From Euclidia mi (Eukaryota; Arthropoda; Insecta; Lepidoptera; Erebidae): DNA of 64,000 nucleotides. The translations under genes were made by a program, and so were the position numbers. Where the stretch lies: NCBI GenBank assembly GCA_944739405.2, contig OX123186.2, positions 92,793,034 to 92,857,033 of the forward strand, given 5' to 3'. The notes below the pieces were generated by a model that made no database searches, was not told the DNA's origin, and worked only from the letters and a program-made list of their open reading frames with translations. Shown piece by piece: positions 51,365 to 62,180 of this stretch (position 1 is its first letter; every line of letters begins with the position of its first letter).

Positions 51365-52018
51365 GATCTTTGAATTGGTAGTACTTAAAATAGTATTATT
51401 CTTGTAGTTTTTATTAAATCCGTAATGGTGCTGACGTTATATAATACATTTGAATGATCAAATGACATATGTCAGATTGACATCAAAAGGCAGAAGTATT
51501 TTGTAGCATCTAACTGTCACAGCCAAAGATAAAAGCAGAGCTGCACATTTTAAATCGATTTTATGTGAAATCAATACAACATTTAAACGATGCTGTGACG
51601 TTTTTATTTGCTTTAAACGTTGTTTTGCATAAAAATATTAGCTTATTGATATAATGTTGATTAAATATTAAATAACTGCATTGTAAACTAAACCAACTCT
51701 ATAAAGGTCGATCGTATCGATTACTTATTTAATAATCGATAAGGATGTAGCACTCACGTCTATGCCTGTCACACCACTGTCTATGGCAACAATCAAATAA
51801 TAAAGTATTCTTAATCAATTGGAATGCTTTTTATCATCATAAAATACTCCAGCCTTAACAAGACAAAGTGAAAATATAAAATATCGTAGAAAAAAAATTG
51901 TTTTGTTCACATATGAAGTTTAAGGTTGCCACAACAAACCCAGACCAAATTCTGCCATTGTTCTTTAGCTACACGATTGTTTTGAACACAATTCTTATTT
52001 TGTATACTCATTCGCAAC
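51365..52018. other. AT-rich spacer, nothing recognised
   Basis: 3' flank of FW20; an open stretch at 51898-52080 has no domain. Confidence 0.5.
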
Positions 52019-53315
52019 TTATGTTTTTATGTGCTTTATCAATCGATTTCGGACAGGCCGAATATCTTTCACTATTATAATTACAAATTTACGGATTGAC
52101 ATACCAGACGGCCATAATGCCTCATTCATAAACACCTTTAATTCACTATTCGGTATCGAGAATTTATACGCCGCATAGCCTTTATTCCTTTTCATATTAA
52201 CCTTGTACATTATAACATCAACACCGGTTTTGTTCTCGATATACGACACTATGTGAAAATGGATGACCCATTTTCGCGTCTTTGTCTACGTTGTAAATAT
52301 AGTTATAGAACGGAACACTAATACTTGCCGCCTTAAAAGAGCTATTTGGATGAATCTCCGCTTTGCTCTGCCTACCTATAAAACGATTTTGCAGTATTTT
52401 GCGATGTACGAGCGTCCATTCCTCATTATGCGATTCGTATTTCCAATTACTTCCATCCCGCAAAACATCGGACATCAACTGAGCATTCACACGCGCCGTC
52501 CTGTCTTCGGTCGAAACCACAGTGGGCCTCCTTGCTTCGTACGTCGCCGTCGTCGTCGTCATCTGCTCTGCCACGTTCATTGCGACCTCGGCCAAATGTT
52601 TCGAAACCGCGGTACTGGCCTCCACGCGGCCGTTGCTACAAGTATCCGTTTCGCAAACAGCTGTGTCATTTGCTACCTGCGTACGCGCCGCCGCGCGCCG
52701 GCGAGAGAACAATATTATCTATTATTATTACGTTTTGCCTCTCGTTCGCACACTTGTTATTTAACTCGGTCGTTGACCTACTTTAAATATGTGTCTGTAG
52801 GCCGATAGGTCCGCTGTTGCACTCAAAAGTAGGTATCCATTAAACCAGCTCCTCTTCGATTATTTATATTCATATTTCTATACCGTTGCCTAATGGGCAT
52901 ATTTGTGCTATCGAGATCTTCTTTTGACACATAGTTCGCCTTCATTATAGCCACGTTTTCTTGCAGTTTAAGAATATCCCTTAAGATCTTTGTCGCATCC
53001 AGGTGATCAAAAGTTACTGGAGGGAGTTTTTGAAGCTCCCTGGCTACAACAATCGGCACCTGTTCTGGATCTGTTTCCTTTATGAGTGCCATGATATCTT
53101 CAATATCTCTACGACCCTAATTAAATTTTACGGCGGGAGGTATCCACTGACTCGAACAATAATTTCTTTGTCACTGCTTTTTCCTCTTCGGTAAAAGCTG
53201 TTGCACACCGTCTGTTTATACTGTCCTCGTCCATGATATCCGCTTATTTTGAATAAAAGCAAGACACTCGTTAATCACAACATTGCAATTACTACATTTC
53301 ACTGTCGACATTATT
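52019..53315 (-). pseudogene. decayed mobile-element ORF (zinc-ribbon, coiled coil, C-terminal domain)
   Basis: Read on the minus strand from about 53313, MSTVKCSNCNVVINECLAF gives a CxxC pair. Then MDEDSINRRCATAFTEEEKA begins in a second frame, and ARELQKLPPVTFDHLDATKI in a third (53092-52823). A Thr/Ala/Arg-rich middle (52712-52218) follows, and then a C-terminal piece GYAAYKFSIPNSELKVFMNE and LWPSGMSIRKFV (52249-52019). The order (N-terminal Cys motif, PPVTFDHLD segment, SELKVF-LWPSG end) is that of a protein repeated many times in moth genomes, probably a transposon ORF. At least three frameshifts break it. I cannot name the element. Confidence 0.6.
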
Positions 53316-53394
53316 GCTTCTAAAGGTCAATGACCGCCCGTTAGTCACCGATGCGACCATTGTGCGCGCGCGTTCGCTAACACAGCTGACGACT

Positions 53395-53600
53395 GAAGAG
53401 TTTGTTTGTTTGTTCGAACGCGCTATTCTCAGGAACTACTGGTCCGATTTGAAATAATATTTCAGTGTTAGATAGCCCATTTATTGAAAAAAGGCTATAG
53501 GCTATATAACATCACGCCATGAGCCACGGGAGCCGAGCAATTGCCTTAAATAATGCGGGTGTAACCGCGGGTTCATTTGATGAGTAATATATATAAAAGC
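53395..53600. mobile_element. RTE-type 3' fragment
   Basis: GTTCGAACGCGCTATTCTCA, GGAACTACTGGTCCGATTTG and TTAGATAGCCCATTTATTG are standard words of lepidopteran RTE 3' regions. Confidence 0.65.
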
Positions 53601-54201
53601 TTTTCGTTACTGACTGATTAAACCAGATTTCTATGATTTCTAGATCTTAAAACACGTCTTCTGGTATACCCCCTATAATTTAGTTGTCCAAGATCAGTCC
53701 ATTAAGAGCAAATTTGAGATAACAGATCGCATTGTAAATAGCCAGTCTAAACACAGTCCAAGTGTATCCTTCTGTTGTGTTCCCACTTTAGAAATAAGGA
53801 GATTATTGCCAAAGAACAAGTTGGATGGACATCTAGAGACTTGATGAAGGAAAGTGAAGTAGAGGGAAGAAATTTTATCTGTGACCTTATTCAGTAGAAC
53901 GTCTCTCTCCAAAATGTTGAACGCGTTGCGAATTTCAAGTTTGAATATTCACTTTCCATTGGTAGTAGAGTAATTTGTGTCGTTGTAGAATGTTTTTAGA
54001 ATTATTCTTTGTTTAATAGTAGTAGTAGTAACATAATTACAATATTATATTATTCTATGATAATTACTATAAAAAAAGTATCTAAAATAATATTAAATAT
54101 TTGCAAGGAATAATGCAAAGGTTTGAACAGATTCTAGACCAAGTAGTTTATAGTATACCTATTCGATAAACTAATATAACTTTTATTATTATTTGTTTTA
54201 G
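53601..54201. other. spacer before FW21, nothing recognised
   Basis: An open minus-strand stretch at 53694-53912 might be a faint non-LTR relic; I cannot support it further. It ends in ATTATTTGTTTTAG. Confidence 0.4.
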
Positions 54202-54463
54202 TGTTTGGGATCTTCACATCAAACCGCGGTATTTTGATTGTGGACAACTACACATTTTCTAAGCATCGAGAAGTAGGGGTTTAAACTAGATGGAAGTGCT
54301 CTAAAGCGAGCAGAAAATGTCAGGCTTCGTATACACGGTAGAGAATAACATAATAAGATACAATAGTAACCATAATCATCAACCAGATAAAACAAAAAAT
54401 ATTGAAGCGATAGATTTTTACGCGCACAATAATTCATTATCGCTCACGCAGTTCCAGCTGTAA
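54202..54463 (+). pseudogene. FW21: FLYWCH exon with nonsense and one-base deletion
   Basis: Acceptor ATTTGTTTTAG, split-codon TG, then FGIFTSNRGILIVDNYTF and SKHREVGV. A TAA follows at 54282 where Lys is expected, then TRWKC (first zinc Cys) and RKCQAS (second Cys). After that a one-base deletion occurs in what should be SIYTVENN. The other frame continues IIRYNSNHNHQPDK (His pair) with a long tail to TAA at 54461. It belongs to the 3' subtype with FW22 and FW23 (YN before the His pair, KHR or KQR before VGG). Confidence 0.85.
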
Positions 54464-55675
54464 GGAAGACTTTTGACTATCGATTTGAATCTGAGTCATT
54501 GAATGTACAGTCAGCTGCATCAATCTTTAAACATATACGCGATTTTTAAATGGTTTTATCGTCCCAATTAATTATTATGATCAATATCTTGAAAAACTTT
54601 ACCTGTATCATAATTAAAAAATTGAGAATGCTCGCAGCTAAGCCCACATAATTATATTTTTTTATTTGTTCCGGTTTTCAAGATCCCGTTGGAATTTTGG
54701 TAAATTCTATACTATGCCTGAGAATCATCCATGCGAAATTTCAGCTTTTTGCGCCCAATATTTTTTGCTGTGCTTTGTCTGTCACTCATCAGTAGTAGTA
54801 TTTTACATATTAAGATCGTCAAAGAGTTTTAATTCATAAAAGACTCAGCAAAGATTTTCAAATGTGAAGAAAATTTTGTAGTTGATTGTACCAAAGCTGA
54901 TCTAGACTGTGGAATATCGCTATACCTTTGGATTGTGGAGTTCAGAGCTATATGCTGATATTATTTTGTCAATATACTTAGAGTATATTTGTGTAGAGAT
55001 ATAAATATTTGTATGTTATATAGTATCCATGTGCGATGATATAATGCATTATAATGAAGGTTCGGTATTTTTTCAAATTTCGATATTTTATTATTACTCT
55101 TACATTTCACCTTACACAACCTGCAACCGAACCACGGCAACTGGCTTGTATACAGGGTAAACCAGGATAATGCTAAGACTATATAATAATGATTTTGACT
55201 TGATAGATATTTTGATAGAGACTTGAATGAGCAATTGACTTTTAAATTAAGGTTCTCAAAACTGTAAGCATTCACTTGTATATGTAATGAACATTCTTGC
55301 GAATGTTACCTCACACTTTAATAAACACGAGCATTTTGGCGAGTATTTTAGTGAAAGAACAGTTTTGTCTGCGAGCTTTTGTAGCGTTGTCGGCTCCGTT
55401 ATTTGTTCAGGAATTTAAAAACGGTGAATGCTCTATGTTCTGGTAAAAGTCTATCAGCAACTTCTGGTTAACCAACAATTATTAACACAATTCAGTCCAC
55501 CTGTTTAATTAGAACACATTTACACGTGCAACATTTCTTGTACAATTGCTAAACTAACGCGCATCTAGTTTCTTCAATTTTCAATTTCACAATTAATATT
55601 ATTTTCTTAAATCCTCCGTTTTTAAGACTGGATTGAAAGTTGAAAGGGACATCGGCATTCTGGTAATTTTGGTTT
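54464..55675. other. spacer with RTE-type fragment
   Basis: About 54650-54800 repeats the RTE-tail words seen at 48786-48995. The rest, including an open minus-strand stretch at 54961-55275, shows no domain. Confidence 0.5.
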
Positions 55676-55875
55676 TACAACTCCCGCACTAGGAGTAAAT
55701 CCTGTGTTGCGCGAGACTTTATAAGCATACAACCAACGGACACAATGAACACCCAGGCTCGAAACAACAATTTATAGATCACACAAATTGTTGTCTCGCG
55801 TGGGATTCGAATCCACAACACTTGGCGCAGTGTCAAGCTGCGAGGCGCCCGCTTAAACCACTACGCGAACACACA
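55676..55875 (-). mobile_element. SINE (family C), tRNA-derived
   Basis: Minus strand begins TTCGCGTAGTGGTTTAAGCG and has GTGGATTCGAATCCCACGCG as a B box, then GAGACAACAATTTGTGTGAT and GTTGGTTGTATGCTT. A partial copy lies at about 61030-61160. Confidence 0.75.
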
Positions 55876-56640
55876 TCACTATTTCGTATTTACATCGAGA
55901 GCAAAAATAGCAATTAAACAATAGTCAAACTATCGGTTGAACTTGATATTGCTAGTAAACAAAATCATTGTAATTTTTTACACTATGATATTTGACCGTA
56001 AGTGTCTGAGACTCGTCACTCTACGTGTTTTGTCGTCCTTGTCTCTCATATCGCTGCATCTCACTCAAACATGACCCTTAAACTGGCGCACGAGCATAAG
56101 AGGGGATGAAACAAGTTGAGATGATGCAAGGGGCGGGCAAGAATAATTTCCAAAGTCTGGATACACACAGTTTGGATTACCACATCTGTGCAGTAAATCT
56201 CTCGTGTCAAACAAAAAAATTGTATAGTGTTTCAACAGTAAGTCAGTTCATTATTCAATCATAAAAAAGGAATGTTTCCTGCAATTCACATAAATTATAA
56301 AACTTATTTTATCAAGTTAAAATAACATCAGTTTCATTCACTAAATATTTACTGTTAATAGTAAGTTTTTTTTTTAATTTATAGTTCTACTAACCCTTGA
56401 GTGTATGGGCTTTCTGGAAACAGTTAACAACATGGCTAGTGTAACACACGCCGAAACGTTGAGGGAAATATAAGGTACACCTATTTTTCCAAATATTGGT
56501 AAAATACTTTATATTTCCCACGACATACTTTTATTATACGAATATATTTTTCCTAAGATTAAACTTAGATTAATTCTATTTTAATCAGTAATAATTAAAA
56601 TTAATTCTATTGGTGTACAGCATAATATTTTTTATTTAGG
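55876..56640. other. AT-rich spacer, nothing recognised
   Basis: No coding or repeat signal recognised. Confidence 0.5.
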
Positions 56641-57000
56641 AACCTAAATCTATACTATAATAAAACTGTAGAGGTGAAAAAGTCTGTACAGTAAAGATAT
56701 TTTGGCGAAAATTAGTTAAAAAATGTAGGAAAATGCTAAAAAGCAATACTTGAATTTATGTCTGTCTGTCTGTCTTTCCCTATATTGCTAAGGATCTCTA
56801 AAATGGCGAAATTGATTTTAATAAAACTTACACGCATGTACAAAGGATACTCAAACCTATAAAATAGTAGGTATATGTTACATCACAATCGGTTGAGTAG
56901 TTTTCGGCGTACAGCTTGACCTCTCCTTTGTACGTAGTCCCAAACAAAACAGGGATCATCCAAAACTGGTTTAATATGTGGTGCCATCTATGATTATTAT
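56641..57000. mobile_element. RTE-type non-coding fragment
   Basis: Begins AACCTAAATCTATACTATAA and contains TGTCTGTCTGTCTTTCCCTA, CTAAAATGGCGAAATTGATT and ACAATCGGTTGAGTAGTTTT, a common degenerate lepidopteran RTE 3' region. Confidence 0.6.
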
Positions 57001-57389
57001 AAGTTTGTTAGTAAAAGTATAGTTAGTCTATTTTCTAGCAAAATAAATGTTTCTTGCAAAAAAGACAATAATTGTGTGTCGGGTTATCTTTCTGTCATTA
57101 AAAAAATAATATATTATAATATTCGGCAGTTTAATAAACAAAAAGTCTCTGTGTCTAAATTTATTACAATGTCCACTTAATTTAAACGGTCAATCTCATT
57201 TATTCCAAATTATTATGTTTATATAATAGTTATATACTTAATCATTTCATTATTATTTATTTTAAATGATAAATACAATGACTTTAGATCGTTTTTTCAA
57301 TAAATTGTCAATTAGTCCATATTATTTTCTATCTCGGTCGGTTTGTATATGTAAACATAGATGGCGTTGAATATTAATATAATAATAAT

Positions 57390-57802
57390 AGTTATTTATT
57401 TCAGACGCACGATTTATGCAGCGATAGCCGAGTGCATATACTAACAGACTGCCATGCAGAGGGTATCGAGTTCGAATCCGCGGCACGCACCAATGACTTT
57501 TCGGAGTTATGTGCGTATTGAAATTGTTAATTATCGCTTGTCCCGTGCCTCGGAGAGCACGTTAAGCCGTCGGTCCCGGTTGTCATGAAGATCTTTGACA
57601 GTCGTTACAGGGCGTCAGAACCTTCTAAATTAACTGACACTAGTCTAAACCATGGAATATCGCTATCCCTTCGGGTTGCGGAGGTCAGACAGGCAGTCGC
57701 TCTGTGGAAAAGCTAATATTCAGCCAAATCCGGTTAGACTAGAAAGCGGACCCCAGATTGAAACTGGGATAACGCTTAGAGGAGGAGTTATTTATTTCAG
57801 AC
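57390..57802 (+). mobile_element. SINE (family B) with 17-bp target duplication
   Basis: AGTTATTTATTTCAGAC occurs at 57390-57406 and 57786-57802. The insert has the tRNA-like head GCAGCGATAGCCGAGTG and GAGTTCGAATCCGCGG. It then follows the minus-strand copy at 18454-18820 nearly base for base to GAAACTGGGATAACGCTTAG. It landed in the 3' end of the LINE fragment that begins at about 57803. Confidence 0.9.
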
Positions 57803-58830
57803 ATTAGTCCATAGGTTAACACAATTTAAATTCAAATTTACAAGCAACAACCATACTTATACAATTTACACAAGCCAACATTTAGAAAATTAAAAAGAAC
57901 AAACACAGAAAAAAAAACATTTAAAATTTGTAGGACAAAGAGAAAAAGCTGCCCACCCCAAAAAGAGTCCCACCTATCCACGAACACGCTTAGCACGCCG
58001 TTGTGGCTGGACCTGACACGATTTAACAGTGATGCGCATTGCTTTCTTATAACGGCATGAAAACCATCTGTGTGAGCTTCCGCAAACATGCTCGACGCGC
58101 TACAAAATCGCGGCAGCCCCAATAGCACTCTAAACGCGTTGTTATATTGGACACGTAAGTCGCTGTACGCTCCCAATGTATAGTTAACCCACAGGCTGCA
58201 TGTGTACAATGCTTGGCGATAGGATTTAAAAAGTGTTACTTTTACTGCATTACTGCAGTGTGCGAACCTGCGGGCCAACATATTACACCGGACAGCTAGC
58301 GCCCTACGTGCCCTCTCTATGTCCTTACTATCTTTAAGGTCCTCAGAGACCCAGTGGCCCAGATACTTGAAATGACCAACTTTATTAATAGTGCTACCAG
58401 CTAAACTAAGTGAAGGTACTGTGGTGTAAGTTTTGCCCCTCGCTTTAAATACTAATAATTCGCTTTTCTTCGCATTGTACCTGAGCCCATGAGCCGCCGC
58501 GTAACACTCACACATTTTCAACAGCTTCCGTAAAGCTCCTATCGATGGACTCAGCAGTACCATGTCATCTGCGTAGCTTATGTTATTGACACAGACTCCG
58601 TCTATGTAGCACCCGACATTGGCACTGCTGAGTTCACCGATAAGTTTATTTATGTATAGGTTAAAGAGCTTAGGCGATGTCAGACTACCTTGCCTCACTC
58701 CGCACTGCAACCTGTACACATCCGAAAATGAGCCTGCCCATCGTACACTGTTCTTTTGGTTATTGTACCAATACTTAAAAATAGATACAACCTCCGTTGA
58801 GCAAATGACGTCATTTTCTGAATGGCGGTG
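57803..58830 (-). mobile_element. 5'-truncated LINE with reverse transcriptase C-terminal half
   Basis: The frame is open on the minus strand from about 58826 through the start codon at 58719 to a stop at 57838. It reads GSFSDVYRLQCGVRQG, SLTSPKLFNLYINKLI, then the catalytic NISYADDMVLLSPS, KKSELLVF, FKYLGHWVSEDLKDSKDIER and a thumb-like ALYTCSLWVNYTL. The last part is hydrophobic (FFSVFVLFNFL). The sequence differs from the other LINEs in the window. There is no endonuclease or ORF1. The frame has no stop inside, so insertion was fairly recent. Confidence 0.85.
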
Positions 58831-59520
58831 TTAAGATTCTCCGAAGATTGATGAGGTTCTCGGATAATTTGCTTTCGCCGTCGTTGGATTATTTAGATTG
58901 TATATTTGACGTTACTTATGAATTTATGATTGTTGTATGTTATCGTGTTTCTTTGTGTTCTGTTCTTATACAGGTGTATCATTGTCTCATTATTCCCAAT
59001 GTCCCACTCCTCACGCCACGTACGTGGGAATCTTTCGGCGGGAGACTGAGGCCTGAATTCAGATACCTCTTGAATTACTCAACAGGGCTATCTTACTTTC
59101 AGCAGGGTTGGATATTCGTAGTCCTGTGTATATTTTCTAAATAAATCGCAGGGACAGATACTTGAAACAGCTGGAATCGACATCCGAACATGTTGTTTTT
59201 CACATGATCAGTTATATGTGGCATGTTCACGAGTGAGCGGTAAAAATAATTTACACGTTCTATGTGAAGGTGGTAAAACAGTTAATGTTGTGTATAAAGA
59301 AATTCTCTAAAGATATATATTAGTTATATAATATACATATATAAGTTATAAATATTATATACTCTTGGGATAAATATCATGCTAATTAAATTCCAACATT
59401 TACGCGAACGAAGTCGCGGGCACAGGTAGTTTTATATAAAATATTTAATATTTTTAGAGTTAATTGTAAAAAAATGGATAGATCCACATTTGCTTGTCTA
59501 GGATGTGATTTTTTTTAATA
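58831..59520. other. spacer, nothing recognised
   Basis: An open stretch at 58848-59144 has no recognisable domain. A GAACGAAGTCGCGGGCA word at 59403 is a typical RTE-tail remnant. Confidence 0.45.
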
Positions 59521-59745
59521 GTCTCACGGCTGTTTCCCTGAAGGCAGAGATGTAATATTCTACCCACATTTCGCCATGTAATGATTTTTCGGTCCCACGT
59601 ATTAGGAGGCGAGCCTATTGCTACTACGTGGCACATTGCCAGACTCCGTGCTGCAACAGATATTAAGGTGAAAATACTTTTTCCGACCCGGAAATCTAAC
59701 CAGGTTGGCAAACGCATACGCTATCCATTGGACTACGGAGGCAGT
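59521..59745 (-). mobile_element. SINE (family A)
   Basis: Plus strand reads CTCACGGCTGTTTCCCTGAA, GGCAGAGATGTAATATTCTA, ATTAGGAGGCGAGCCTATTG, TTGCCAGACTCCGTGCTGCA and ends in a tRNA-like head. It lies about 50 bases before the FW22 acceptor. Confidence 0.8.
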
Positions 59746-59797
59746 CAAATGTTAATAATAAATATACAATTTAACTCTTATGTATTGTTTGTTTTAG

Positions 59798-60027
59798 GTA
59801 GTGCATTCTTCTCAAACAAGCGCGGCGCATGTATTTTAAATATGGATGGCTACACTTTTTCTAAACAACGACAAGTAGGAGGCAAAACTAGATGGAGGTG
59901 TTCCCAAGAAAAAACCATGAGATGCAAGGCCTCCATATTCACGATAGGGAATGAAATTGTAATATACAATGATAATCACAGTCATGCACCAAATAGGAGG
60001 AAAAAAATACCGGAGATATATAAATAA
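59798..60027 (+). CDS. mod(mdg4): FW22: alternative 3'-terminal FLYWCH exon (intact, 3' subtype)
   Basis: Acceptor TTGTTTGTTTTAG, split-codon GT, then 75 codons to TAA. It reads SAFFSNKRGACILNMDGYTF, SKQRQVGGK, TRWRC (first zinc Cys), MRCKASIFTIGNE (second Cys) and YNDNHSHAPNRRKK (His pair) with a basic tail. It differs from the middle-array type by SK/QR-VGGK-TRW and by YNxNHxH. The array's only intact unit of this subtype, it has broken relatives on both sides (FW21, FW23). The poly(A) signal AATAAA starts three bases after the stop, an unusually short spacing. The longer frame from 59581 runs through a SINE and is not used. Confidence 0.9.
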
Positions 60028-60030
60028 GAT

Positions 60031-60036
60031 AATAAA
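60031..60036 (+). terminator. poly(A) signal AATAAA for FW22
   Basis: Begins three bases after the FW22 stop codon; cleavage would leave a 3' UTR of only about 20-35 bases. Confidence 0.45.
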
Positions 60037-60509
60037 GCATAATGAGTTACCGCGAGACATGCCAAAGACCGGGCAAAGTGGAGGCGTTACGGCAGAAAGT
60101 ATAAGATGAGAGCATAAGACCCCGGAATGTAAGACAAGGGTCTTGGACTGAAACGCAGAAAATGGAAGAGCTACAGCAAAAAGCGGCCCCGGGCTCCAAG
60201 ACAAGGGCCTTGGATCGCAACCAGGATGGCGGTAGAATGAAGAGGATGAAAGTATTGTATCATGTAAATTGTTAACCATCGTGCGCCCTATAGCTCGCAA
60301 AGTATGTTGAACCGGCCCCCGACTGTCATCAAGATTTTTGGAGGTCGTTATGACTTACAATGGTCTCATACATGAATAAATTCTATTCACATGTGTAATA
60401 ATAAAAAAAACATTGTTTAAATTATATCCATGCGTATTCATTGTTTACCAGGAAATGAACTTTAGAAAAAAATATCAGGACAAAACGTTAATTTTTTTTT
60501 GTCTTTAAG

Positions 60510-60703
60510 GTATTTTCTATACAACTAGCCGCGGCGCCCGTGTCCTGTGTATCACAAATTATAAATTCTCTTGACATCGAGACTTTGGCCCGAAGACTAG
60601 ATGGCAATGTTCCAAACAAAAGTCTAGGAACTGCAATGCTTCAGTCATCACCGTTTACGATCAAATCGTCAAATACAATAATATACATAATCATTTACCT
60701 TAG
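60510..60703 (+). pseudogene. FW23: FLYWCH exon with one internal stop
   Basis: Acceptor TTTTTTTTGTCTTTAAG, weaker than most (AAG instead of CAG or TAG), and split-codon GT. It reads IFYTTSRGARVLCITNYKFS, then TGA at 60572 where siblings encode Lys or Arg, then HRDFGPKTRWQC (first zinc Cys), RNCNASV (second Cys) and YNNIHNHLP (His pair) to TAG. Apart from the one stop the domain is complete, so a single substitution such as CGA to TGA could have inactivated it. It is a paralogue of FW21 and FW22. Confidence 0.85.
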
Positions 60704-61277
60704 TGTTATAAGTCCTTTTGGATGTCCCTTGTATGGTCTCCAGTCTCAAATGCTCATAATATCAAGTACTTATCTATATTTTTTGTGTCATTCGTATTTA
60801 TACTATTTTATGTATATGATTAGATTATAAGTAAATTATTATAATATTCGATATTGTATGTTCCTGTGTCCGCGGTTACACCCTTGTTATATTTAGTTAG
60901 TTATTTAGTCTTCAATACAATATTTGTATTTGTTTTAATATTTTATTTCTTTAGATATTTAACGATTTTAGCATAAATCCTGTAAGTACAATCAAACATA
61001 GAGCCATAAAAAATAATGAAAACCCAGAATCGAAATAACTAACTATTGTACATCTAATCACACAAAGTATTGTCTCGTGTGAGCATCGAATACACATCGA
61101 AACACTCGTTGCAGTGTCAAACGGAGAGCCGACCGCTTGCACCACTAGCCAACCGTTCAGTCTAATATATAATGGTCATCTAGTTATCTAAATTTGTAGT
61201 CACAATGTTACATTCATATTCCAATGGGGTCGAATCATGATATGCTATCCAGAATATACGCGAACGCGCTCCTACAG
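60704..61277. other. spacer with SINE (family C) fragment
   Basis: About 61030-61160 (minus) has ATCACACAAAGTATTGTCTC and TGCAGTGTCAAACGGAGAGC, a degraded family C copy. The rest is AT-rich. Confidence 0.5.
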
Positions 61278-61501
61278 AGGGTCTAGTATGAGTTTGGACG
61301 CGATCGTCACCGTGGACGATAGCCTAGTCGACGGGAACAATTTCCATACATTTTGTAAAAGCGCTCCTAACGGAGAGTAGCGATCGATAGATACGGCTTA
61401 TTAAGAAATAAAATGAAATTGAATGAAATGAATGGAAATTGTGCCCGTCAACTAGGCTATCGTACACCCTTGCGATCGAGTGCAAACTCGTACTAGACCC
61501 T
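61278..61501. mobile_element. MITE with inverted repeats of about 69 bp
   Basis: Left AGGGTCTAGTATGAGTTTGG and onward pairs with the inverse of the right end (GCAAACTCGTACTAGACCCT). It extends through CGATAGCCTAG and GACGGGAACAATTTCCA at about 85% identity. The loop of about 85 bases has no coding content. Confidence 0.85.
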
Positions 61502-61811
61502 TAGGTTAGGACATCGAAGGACTTCAGTGGTTTTCAGAGGGCAAACCCCAAACGGCTACAGGTCTTTCCTGAAGTTGAGCTCATGATGGACTTCCTATCG
61601 ATGTCAAAAAATAACCCCTTATCACTACACGGTATAAAACAAAGTCTGTTTTCTGTATGTCTGTCACTATGTATGCAAAAAACTACGCAACGTATTTTAA
61701 TGCGGTTTTTTTATAGATAGAATGATTCAAGAGGAAGGTTTATACATAATAATTATGTATAATTGACGCGGGCGAAGGCGCTGGCGACGTCTAGTATAAC
61801 ATAAATCATCA

Positions 61812-62045
61812 TCGCCCCCTCGTTATCCCGGTTGCATCCAAGACTTACGCCTTGGCGACCGGGGTCCACTTACATGTCTAACCAGATATGAGAGAATATC
61901 AGCTTTTCTGCATAACACAGTAACTGCTGTCTGACCTCCGCAACCCAAAGGGATAGCGATATTCTACGGTTTAGCCAAGCATTAGTTTATTTGAGGGTAC
62001 TGACTCCTCGTAAGACTGTCTAAGACCCTCATGACATTCAGATAT
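61812..62045 (-). mobile_element. SINE (family B), diverged 3' part
   Basis: TTATCCCGGTTGCATC, GGGGTCCACTTACATGTCTA, CTGTCTGACCTCCGCAACCC and AAAGGGATAGCGATATTCTA align with the copy at 18454-18820. Confidence 0.75.
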
Positions 62046-62180
62046 AACATGTATCTTCTTCTGCCTGGCGATTATTAATCTTGGTATAAAGGTACCAGGG
62101 TCCGCTTTTAAGCATAGCATGTAAATTAATAAGTAAATCCACAACATACTATTTTAAGATGTTTTTCATGTTTTCCACCA

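Noticed and set aside
53694..53912. Possible reverse transcriptase-like minus-strand fragment
   Set aside because: Only weak resemblance; no catalytic motif or supporting flanking structure seen.
59581..60027. 148-codon continuous frame leading into FW22
   Set aside because: The first half is a minus-strand SINE and intron. The acceptor at 59797 and the array-wide exon phase explain the real coding start.
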